From [Clostridium] citroniae WAL-17108 (GTDB lineage: Bacteria; Bacillota; Clostridia; Lachnospirales; Lachnospiraceae): DNA of 64,000 nt. Position 1 is the stretch's first letter. Every line of letters begins with the position of its first letter. The stretch covers positions 1,976,634 through 2,040,633 of the forward strand of contig NZ_JH376420.1 of assembly GCF_000233455.1 (NCBI RefSeq), written 5' to 3'. The translations under genes and the position numbers were made by a program. Under the pieces are notes generated by a model. It was not told where the DNA came from and ran no database searches. It saw only the letters and a list, made by a program, of their open reading frames with translations. Positions 16,536 through 22,928 of the stretch are shown here, piece by piece.

Positions 16536-17348
16536 TCATCCTATTTGCACTGTGAGATGACCTGTCCCCGTATTAACGGCAAAAGAAGTCTCAGATATAT
16601 GTGTCATGTTTTCGGCATGTTGGGCAGCGGCCTGTGCAGCGGCACAATACGCTTTGGCATTATCAGATGTATCCCCTTCCTCTACGCCACCTACTGCATA
16701 CCTTTTAGATTTATCAGCAAAATACTTAGCGTTGTTTCCATCAAATCCCGTTCCGCCGATTGCCCATCCTTGTGCCGTGCTGGCAGCCTGCTCCGCCACT
16801 CCTTTAGCGGTCTGTGCATCTAGGGTGTATTGACGGATAGTTGACATGATGGTCGGTTCAAGCTTTGCCAGTGTAATCTTTCCATCTGGGATATCGGCGC
16901 TTATGTTCTTGCCATTAACAGTAAATTGTATCCTATCAGTATTCGTAAAGGTATATGTATCAATAAATTTTGATAGAGACACCTTTTGCTTAGTTCCATC
17001 AGCTAATTCCAGGACAAAATTATTCCCCTCCAAATAACAATTAAGTGCTATTTTTTCAACAGCGGAATCATGTGTCACTTTAGATCCATCAAGCCTCGTA
17101 AACGTCATGACTCCTGTGGTATCATTCATTTCAAAATTCACAAACACATTTGTCAAATCTGATGCATCCGCCTTATCCTGCGCCAGGATAAGGATACGAT
17201 TATCCATCTCATTGATACCATCCTCAATATGATTCAGATGGACCTCATTAATGGGTGATTCTATGCTTGGCTTATTCCTCCAAGTAAATGGATAATAGTA
17301 CTTAGACAGTGCCGTTGCTGCTCTGCTCATCCTGCTCAGTAATCCCAT
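16536..17348 (-). CDS. Tail fibre-like structural protein
   Basis: 270 residues from ATG 17348 (GAAAGGAAG upstream). It contains HLNHIEDGINEMDNRI, a trimer-forming segment seen in phage fibre N-termini, a domain around ITLAKLEPTIMSTIRQYTLD, and the Ala-rich AQAAAQHAENM region typical of fibre shafts. It overlaps the preceding gene by about 47 bp. Confidence 0.7.
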   Translation of the reverse strand: MGLLSRMSRAATALSKYYYPFTWRNKPSIESPINEVHLNHIEDGINEMDNRILILAQDKADASDLTNVFVNFEMNDTTGVMTFTRLDGSKVTHDSAVEKIALNCYLEGNNFVLELADGTKQKVSLSKFIDTYTFTNTDRIQFTVNGKNISADIPDGKITLAKLEPTIMSTIRQYTLDAQTAKGVAEQAASTAQGWAIGGTGFDGNNAKYFADKSKRYAVGGVEEGDTSDNAKAYCAAAQAAAQHAENMTHISETSFAVNTGTGHLTVQIG

Positions 17349-17532
17349 CCTGATCACTTCCTTTCTTCGATTTCAGATATTCTTCCAGTGGCTTTCCTGA
17401 TTCCAGTATAGTGGCTGCCGTAGCCAGTTTCCTTGCTGCCTCGATCCCGGTAAGGCTAAGGCTGTTTAAAAAACTCATCACTGACTGTATATCCTTCTGA
17501 CTGTGTACGATCATTCCTTCATTATTTGGCAT
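17302..17532 (-). CDS. Small hypothetical tail protein
   Basis: 76 residues, helical N-terminus (QKDIQSVMSFLNSLSLTGIEAARKLATAATI) and an acidic tail. Small genes like this follow the tail-lysin gene in many clostridial siphophages. Overlaps on both sides indicate coupled translation. Function unknown. Confidence 0.6.
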   Translation of the reverse strand: MPNNEGMIVHSQKDIQSVMSFLNSLSLTGIEAARKLATAATILESGKPLEEYLKSKKGSDQDGITEQDEQSSNGTV

Positions 17533-19603
17533 GTAATACCTCCTTCAATTTACTGATCTGTTCTTGCTGTGCTTGGATAGCCCCGGCCAGCAAGGCAACA
17601 TAGCTTGTGTATGGTAGGGCATAGTAACCATCCAGCATGGTATACAGTGGCAAGTCTGATTCTATTTCCGCTACATCCTGTGCTACAAAGCCCATGTCTT
17701 TCTCATTGGCCCCCAGCATATAAAATGTCATTGGTCTTAACGCCATTGTGACAGCAAGCGCTGCCTCAGAGGATATAGGGTTGATATCGCTTTTCATCCG
17801 GCGGTCACTCCACCACTCCCCGGCCCTGCTACTATATATCTGGGTACACTGGATATCATCTGCATATATGTCACCAGACACTATATCCCGCATCTCAGAC
17901 GATCCATTAACTGTCAGGCGGTCAATATTGGCATTTTGGGCGGACATTGTACTGACGCCAATGGAGCTGGAGTTTGTTGTCCCGGATATATCTGCCATTA
18001 TCAGCTTAATATTTTTGGCTACCAATCCTCCAGATGCATCCCAAGTCAAATTACCATTGGCCGCACCACCAGAGCCATCCGCGTTCACATAAAAGTTGCT
18101 GCCCTTAAAGACAAAATGCCCAGCCTCCATAGTAATGCAGGATCCTGCCTTATTGACTTCCAGATTAATGGATGCTATCAGATCCCCACGGCTTACCTTG
18201 GCTTCAATTTGTCCGGCCAGGACGCTTATGCTGCCAGCCAGTTCCACTTCCTGATCTGTTGCCCGCTTTACTTCTGCGGTTATCTTGTCGGACACCACTT
18301 TAAGCTGAGCTGTGGTCTGCTTTTCCAGGTCCATCACCGTGGCAGATACCTCATCCACACTCCGTACTATGACGGCCGTCTTACCCTTAAGCTGTATGAT
18401 CTCATTCTGAATGCCAAAACTCTGCCCTTGTGTTTTGGTCCCCTTGGCCTCCACGGTATCCATCATTGCTTGTATGCCGCTCATGGTCCTGGTAAGCACA
18501 AAAGTAGCTATCTCCATGTCTGTGGTGATAGCTCTCAGACCATCCCCTACCTCGATCCACGGCATAGCGTAGGATGCTATCTTAGCTGGCCGGTATGTCT
18601 TGCCCGCGATTGTGTCATATATGGACCATGCCAACCGGGTAAGATCTGCGCTCCCAAGTCCATAGGCCAGGAAATTCCCTTCCACCACATAGGTATTTCC
18701 ACCGGAGCCAACCACAGCGCCTATATCCCCCTCTTCCTGCCGGACCTGTACCCGGTCTATCCCATCAATAAGATAGTCCTCATAGGTAATGGATTTATAA
18801 TATTCCAGTTCCTCCGCCGCTGCCCATCCAGATTGTGGATACAGGTCATCACCAGGGTACAGGGTATCAGATGGATACAGGCCGGTATCTTGTAGGCTTA
18901 CATATACTAATGTCCCCGTACGGTCAAAATGCCCAAACACGCCATTAATCTCACAGATGGCTTTAAGCACATCCCGGCCACATAATGATTCGGGGCTGAT
19001 AGTCTTACCAACCACCAACCCGTCATTGATAAGTGCTGTCTGCTCCTGCGGAACCCCTATCTCATCACACAGACTATCCCTCAATTCCTTGACTGTATGG
19101 GTGGCATCGTCCGTGGGATACATGGCATGATACCAATCTGACACATCCACATCAAACTTGACCATCCTGTCATAGGCCGTGATTTTCCGTTTCCTACGGT
19201 CTGCTTGCCGGATCACACTGTCCACCACATAGATTCCATAGGCCATCTTATAATCACCTATATTCAGTGTGGCAGTAAACTCTCGTCCCTCAATCTCATC
19301 CTCAACATCGGCAACAGTGATCACAAACTTGGCTGCCTCACAGCTTCCCCAGATGATGTTATTTCCAGACGATAAGTTTTCGGTAAGGTTTAAAGTCTCC
19401 GCGCATATCCGGTCCATTCCAATAGTTAGCCATGCTGCTCCAGCATCAGCAGGATACAGATCGTACGCAGGATATAGGTCATTTGATGGATACAACGAAT
19501 CTACTCCGCCATCAAAAAAAGACAGTTCCAGATGTTTCACTGTCTCTGCCCTGTTATTGTCTGACCGGCACCGCTGCTTTATAATCTCCGGTACATCCAG
19601 CAC
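17522..19603 (-). CDS. Tail-tip protein with C-terminal peptidase S74 chaperone domain
   Basis: 693 residues. The N-terminal 370 behave as a tail-associated (Gp18/Tal-like) domain and include two clusters of LYP triplets (about residues 37-52 and 240-256). The middle is a coiled and beta-helix-like shaft. The C-terminus from about residue 600 carries SDRRMKSDINPIS, the catalytic start of the S74 intramolecular chaperone that trimerises fibres and then cleaves itself off. It overlaps the next gene by 11 bp. Probably the central fibre at the tail tip. Confidence 0.85.
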   Translation of the reverse strand: MLDVPEIIKQRCRSDNNRAETVKHLELSFFDGGVDSLYPSNDLYPAYDLYPADAGAAWLTIGMDRICAETLNLTENLSSGNNIIWGSCEAAKFVITVADVEDEIEGREFTATLNIGDYKMAYGIYVVDSVIRQADRRKRKITAYDRMVKFDVDVSDWYHAMYPTDDATHTVKELRDSLCDEIGVPQEQTALINDGLVVGKTISPESLCGRDVLKAICEINGVFGHFDRTGTLVYVSLQDTGLYPSDTLYPGDDLYPQSGWAAAEELEYYKSITYEDYLIDGIDRVQVRQEEGDIGAVVGSGGNTYVVEGNFLAYGLGSADLTRLAWSIYDTIAGKTYRPAKIASYAMPWIEVGDGLRAITTDMEIATFVLTRTMSGIQAMMDTVEAKGTKTQGQSFGIQNEIIQLKGKTAVIVRSVDEVSATVMDLEKQTTAQLKVVSDKITAEVKRATDQEVELAGSISVLAGQIEAKVSRGDLIASINLEVNKAGSCITMEAGHFVFKGSNFYVNADGSGGAANGNLTWDASGGLVAKNIKLIMADISGTTNSSSIGVSTMSAQNANIDRLTVNGSSEMRDIVSGDIYADDIQCTQIYSSRAGEWWSDRRMKSDINPISSEAALAVTMALRPMTFYMLGANEKDMGFVAQDVAEIESDLPLYTMLDGYYALPYTSYVALLAGAIQAQQEQISKLKEVLHAK

Positions 19604-19615
19604 CTTACCACCTCC

Positions 19616-20005
19616 TTAATACTCGATCATCGCTATACGGATGGGGTTATATCGTATATCATTGTCGCTAACATCATAATATGGAAACTGGATGTCTGGC
19701 ACGTAAAATGTACCCGTTACATACTCGTTCTGCTCATCATTCCAGTACTCTACTTCCATGGTCACGCGGTCTGGGAAATAAGATTGCATGTCTATTTTAT
19801 CCATTAAGTGCATAAAGGGGGTTGTCCACTCAATCTTCGTCCTGGTGTGCGGTAATACATTTCGGTGTAGAGCGCCGTACCCATCCTGATAGGAATCCTC
19901 ATCCTGCCGCTGATCCGGGGTTGCGTTATATGATGCATGAGCTATGTAGTCCATGGGAAATATACGACCATCAAATTTCAACAGCCATCCTTTGTATGCA
20001 GGCAT
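19616..20005 (-). CDS. Distal tail-type structural protein (DUF6711-like)
   Basis: 129 residues from ATG 20005, GGAGG 8 nt upstream. The sequence YKGWLLKFDGRIFPMDYIA and the RTKIEWTTPFMH region fit a small tail protein found directly before the tail-tip gene in clostridial phages. It is the first tail gene after the regulatory island and has no evident promoter of its own. Confidence 0.65.
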   Translation of the reverse strand: MPAYKGWLLKFDGRIFPMDYIAHASYNATPDQRQDEDSYQDGYGALHRNVLPHTRTKIEWTTPFMHLMDKIDMQSYFPDRVTMEVEYWNDEQNEYVTGTFYVPDIQFPYYDVSDNDIRYNPIRIAMIEY

Positions 20006-20041
20006 ACGCACCACCTCCTTTCTTGAAGAATATGTATAAAA

Positions 20042-20063
20042 AGAACGCCCCGGAGGACGTTCT
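20042..20063 (-). terminator. Terminator at the downstream edge of the regulatory island
   Basis: AGAACG-CC / GG-CGTTCT stem with a 4-nt loop, followed on the minus strand by TTTTTATAC. It lies between the small protein gene at 20074 and the tail gene at 20005, so late transcripts must read through it. Confidence 0.65.
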
Positions 20064-20073
20064 GATTATTTTG

Positions 20074-20214
20074 CTATGCTGTTTGTTTTTTATGGTTTGC
20101 CCAGTTTAAGGCTATAGCAACTGCACGCGCTACCTTTATATCTGTCTCATCATACTCTTTCAGTTCTTTTTTGCAGATTTCAACAAACTCATCCTCATTA
20201 ATCGGATATGACAT
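20074..20214 (-). CDS. Small phage protein, 46 aa (paralogue of 11048-11203)
   Basis: It opens MSYPINEDEFVEICKKE and continues DETDIKVARAVAIALNWA, a clear homologue of the 51-residue protein at the prophage left end. The ATG lies 1 bp after the antirepressor stop, so the two are probably co-translated. Unknown function. Repetition next to regulatory genes suggests a role in the lysis/lysogeny switch. Confidence 0.75.
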   Translation of the reverse strand: MSYPINEDEFVEICKKELKEYDETDIKVARAVAIALNWANHKKQTA

Positions 20215-20215
20215 A

Positions 20216-20983
20216 TTAGGCCACCTCCTGGCTTATATTCATCTGTGCATTGCAATCAGAAATCTGCTCTGCCAGAATCAAAGGAGGTTCATAACCACCA
20301 ATAATACTTACTGCAATATCACATTGGCTTCTTTTGATAGCCTTATATGTACTAACCCCAAACTGCCGATACAACTCACGGTAAATGTCTCTGTAAAGCC
20401 TTTGCCTTAGTGAGTGGTCTTTATATGCATTGCTGTTTTTACCACCCAGGCACTGTACCCCTTTTTTCTTTACAGCATTGGTAATCCTATCTTCTTCGAT
20501 TCCAAGAATGGGCATGTCCTGCTTAAACTGCTGTAAATCCTGGTTGACAGCTTCTACTTTTTCATCCACTTCGAGTATTGCCTGATTCTGGAGGCGTAGC
20601 TGTTCCGTGGCAGATAGTTTCTTGGGCATTTCGTAGTAACCAGTTTTACGGAGGGTGGGGAGGACTTCCATAGCGAGCCATCGCTGATATCTCTGCGCCC
20701 TCTCATTGTTGGCTTTCATGCCAAGGAGATAGTACAGGCTTTCAGGGATATAATCATCTTTCGCACATTCGTGTGCGAAACCCAACTCCTTACAATACCC
20801 ATTTAATCTTGACCACATTACAGAAGTATACTCTTTGCCATTTTTCACTTCTGTTCTAAACCACCCAAAACCCATTGCGGTATCTTCTGCACTAACTGAA
20901 ATGCTCCCATCAGGATTCATAAGTGTCCGCACCTGCAATCCCAGTTCTTCATTCTCAAATACCATAACTTCATTCTTTTTCAT
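20216..20983 (-). CDS. Antirepressor: BRO-N domain plus ORF6C domain
   Basis: 255 residues. The N-terminal 120 form a BRO/Ant-type DNA-binding domain (FENEELGLQVRTLMNPDG, MWSRLNGYCKELGF, RYQRWLAMEVLPTLRKTGYY). A coiled linker follows, and then a C-terminal ORF6C domain (ITNAVKKKGVQCLGGKNSNA, LYRDIYRELYRQFGVSTYKA). Proteins of this architecture antagonise phage repressors. It is in a regulatory island inside the tail operon, beside a repressor/Cro pair, instead of in the early region. Confidence 0.85.
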   Translation of the reverse strand: MKKNEVMVFENEELGLQVRTLMNPDGSISVSAEDTAMGFGWFRTEVKNGKEYTSVMWSRLNGYCKELGFAHECAKDDYIPESLYYLLGMKANNERAQRYQRWLAMEVLPTLRKTGYYEMPKKLSATEQLRLQNQAILEVDEKVEAVNQDLQQFKQDMPILGIEEDRITNAVKKKGVQCLGGKNSNAYKDHSLRQRLYRDIYRELYRQFGVSTYKAIKRSQCDIAVSIIGGYEPPLILAEQISDCNAQMNISQEVA

Positions 20984-21091
20984 GAAATAAATTTTCCTCC
21001 TTGAAAATCCAAGTGGAATCCTTTATAATTGAATACATGGATTCCTGTTGTTAACGGGTTCTGCATTGGAGTAAACACGCACTCGCCAAAG

Positions 21092-21316
21092 TTATCGTGT
21101 TTGCTCTTTTTTTGTTTCTTCATCTTGCAATATTTCAGTTACTCGTATCCCCAACCCTTTGGAAATTTTCCCTAGTGATTGTAATGTTGGACTGGAATTT
21201 CCTCTAATATAATTGGAAATTGATGCTGCCGAAACTCCGCTGAGTCTAGCAAGCGCTCTAACGCCTGTTTCCTTTTCTGCCATTATAATCAATAATTTCC
21301 GATTATCAAGACGCAT
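21092..21316 (-). CDS. Cro-like Xre HTH protein (island)
   Basis: 74 residues. ALARLSGVSAASISNYIRGN (about residues 20-39) is an Xre HTH, and the remainder is the usual helical scaffold. AAAGGAGG precedes the ATG. Divergent from the CI-like gene at 21445 across an operator-bearing gap; transcription would continue into the antirepressor gene. Confidence 0.82.
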   Translation of the reverse strand: MRLDNRKLLIIMAEKETGVRALARLSGVSAASISNYIRGNSSPTLQSLGKISKGLGIRVTEILQDEETKKEQTR

Positions 21317-21333
21317 TGTTCTTCCTCCTTTCC

Positions 21334-21413
21334 TTTGTTTATTTTTTCATAACATGTTTATTATATGTTTACCTTTGCGTATTGTCAAGTACTTTGTTTA
21401 CTTTTTCATAACA
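21334..21413. promoter_or_regulatory. Operator region of the island repressor pair
   Basis: Two 21-bp direct repeats at 21334-21354 and 21393-21413 differ at one base (consensus TTTGTTTA-TTTTTCATAACA with A/C variation), and a further GTTTAC occurs between them. The copies lie 59 bp apart between divergent cro-like and cI-like genes. Confidence 0.65.
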
Positions 21414-21444
21414 ATGAAGTATACTTAAGCCAGGAGGTGTAATT

Positions 21445-21990
21445 ATGTTTGGAACACGTTTAAAAGAACTTCGTACTGCTCATGGATATACATTAAGACA
21501 ACTTGGTAAGGAGCTTGATATTTCATATTCATCACTCAGCAATTATGAGAATGGGGTTCAGCAACCAAATTATGAAACACTGGAAAAAATAGCTACATTT
21601 TTTAATGTGCGCTTGGATTATCTTACTGGGAAATCAGATATTCCTTCCTTTAATGGTCTCGTTTTTAATGATGACATAAAAAGTATACAGGAATCATATA
21701 ATAATGCACCATTGATGATACAGGAAAAGCTTTCGCTTATCCTTGATAACTTATATCTTATCTGTAATGAACTGATGAGATCCCCTAATAGCACACAATG
21801 TATGGAACGTTTCCAAGATATAATGAAAAATCTTCTTTCCATACAGACCATAGCCCAAAAGTCATCATTTGTAGATTCAGCAATGCCAGACTTATCAGAC
21901 ATTGAAAATGCTTATAAAAACTATCAGTCCGAAAAAAATAATCTTGTCAGTAACCTTGATCTGTTTTTTGAGAGTCTAAGAAAGCACTAG
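21445..21990 (+). CDS. CI-like Xre repressor (island)
   Basis: 181 residues. The N-terminal HTH (LRQLGKELDISYSSLSNYEN, about residues 17-36) is followed by the Xre scaffold ending LDYLTGKSD, then a roughly 110-residue helical domain with no LexA-type Ser-Lys peptidase motif. Without that domain, RecA-driven self-cleavage is unlikely, so relief may come from the neighbouring antirepressor. CAGGAGGTG precedes the ATG. It is transcribed against the surrounding late operon. Confidence 0.82.
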   Translation: MFGTRLKELRTAHGYTLRQLGKELDISYSSLSNYENGVQQPNYETLEKIATFFNVRLDYLTGKSDIPSFNGLVFNDDIKSIQESYNNAPLMIQEKLSLILDNLYLICNELMRSPNSTQCMERFQDIMKNLLSIQTIAQKSSFVDSAMPDLSDIENAYKNYQSEKNNLVSNLDLFFESLRKH

Positions 21991-22037
21991 TTATGTCCAA
22001 GTTTTCTTATTCGGAGCATATCATATCTGAATCCATA

Positions 22038-22060
22038 TGTAAACAATGCTATTGTTTACA
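22038..22060. promoter_or_regulatory. 23-bp palindrome with GTTTAC half-sites
   Basis: TGTAAACAAT and ATTGTTTACA flank a 3-bp centre as a perfect inverted repeat. The half-site GTTTAC also occurs in the 21334-21413 operator region, so the same repressor may bind here, 48 bp beyond its own gene. Confidence 0.6.
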
Positions 22061-22100
22061 CAATTCCGTCTGTTTATTTGCAATTTTTTACTGTCATTTT

Positions 22101-22160
22101 TATTAACAAAAGTTATTAAAAGTTATTAATAGCTATTAAAAGTTGTTAAAAGTTATTAGA
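22101..22160. repeat. Six phased 10-bp AT-rich repeats
   Basis: Consecutive decamers fit AGTTATTAAA with at most a few changes each (units at 22101, 22111, 22121, 22131, 22141 and 22151). The exact 10-bp period places A/T tracts on one helix face, as in intrinsically bent DNA or iterons. Confidence 0.65.
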
Positions 22161-22189
22161 CGGTTTTAGATAGTAACAAAGCATATAAG

Positions 22190-22219
22190 TTGTCTGAAAA
22201 TTATGTTTTATGGTATACT
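22190..22219 (+). promoter_or_regulatory. Putative promoter facing the island terminator
   Basis: TTGTCT (22190-22195) and TATACT (22214-22219) are 18 bp apart. The only feature downstream on this strand is the terminator at 22263-22290, so it would give a transcript of about 65 nt. Confidence 0.4.
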
Positions 22220-22262
22220 GTATTTTTTTCAGAAACATTTATAAATCTCTTCCGAGCATAAC

Positions 22263-22290
22263 AAAAGCACCCGGTCCCCAGGTGCTTTTT
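22263..22290. terminator. Bidirectional terminator
   Basis: AAAAGCACC / GGTGCTTTT perfect stem with A and T flanks, directly after the stop of the zinc-ribbon gene at 22292. It would stop late transcription coming from the tape-measure side and any plus-strand transcript. Confidence 0.75.
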
Positions 22291-22291
22291 C

Positions 22292-22873
22292 CTATACCTT
22301 AAATTTCTTTCCACATTTCAAACATGTAACCTCGATCTTTTTTGCGCCGATACTCCCGGCCAACGCTCCGCCGATCACACCAAAGGCCAGCGTACCGACC
22401 ACAGCCTTTCCCATGCCAAAGCCTTTTTTGTTGGCTGAAAGGGATGTGGATCCGCAACGCGGGCATCTCGCTTGGTTATTATCAGCCTGACTTGCTATGA
22501 CCTGCTTATTAATAGACTCCGATTTAGATTTTTCAATGACAATAGGCTCGTATGATATTTTATACTTAATAGCATCAGTTAATGTATGTTGAATATCACA
22601 TTTACACCGCTCTGTCATTATCTTATGTAAATGCTCAAGATCTTCTCCATATCTGCTATTTGATAATAATGTGTATTTTTTAGGGGCTTTCATATGCCGA
22701 TTTCCAATAACTATTATGTATTTGTCCAATGTCATTTCCCAATAGAGCAAGATATAATCTTCGATTTTCCCATATGGGCAGTAACCAAAATTACGTTTAT
22801 CTTTTAACTCCAAGTTTCCATATTTATAACAAATAGAATCCCCATTATCAAAGCGAATCTGCAACTCTTCCAT
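22292..22873 (-). CDS. Zinc-ribbon protein with glycine-rich membrane-like insert
   Basis: 193 residues. The C-terminus has two CxxC knuckles, CPRCG and CLKCG, separated by a glycine-zipper-like hydrophobic stretch (GKAVVGTLAFGVIGGALAGS). This combination occurs in small uncharacterised phage and Firmicutes proteins. The N-terminal 130 residues are unrecognised. It is the first gene after the tape measure and is AT-rich like the rest of the island. Function unknown; an accessory (moron) role is plausible. Confidence 0.7.
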   Translation of the reverse strand: MEELQIRFDNGDSICYKYGNLELKDKRNFGYCPYGKIEDYILLYWEMTLDKYIIVIGNRHMKAPKKYTLLSNSRYGEDLEHLHKIMTERCKCDIQHTLTDAIKYKISYEPIVIEKSKSESINKQVIASQADNNQARCPRCGSTSLSANKKGFGMGKAVVGTLAFGVIGGALAGSIGAKKIEVTCLKCGKKFKV

Positions 22874-22928
22874 CTAATCAACCTCCCTGCACCTCATATA
22901 CAGAGTATACCAGATACAGGGAGAAATG

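Noticed and set aside
17936-18895. 319-codon plus-strand open frame
   Set aside because: Lies wholly antisense to the S74 tail-tip gene, lacks a ribosome site and shows no domain; its length follows from the codon bias of the real gene.
22101-22160. CRISPR array
   Set aside because: Units are 10 bp with no unique spacers and no cas genes in the window.
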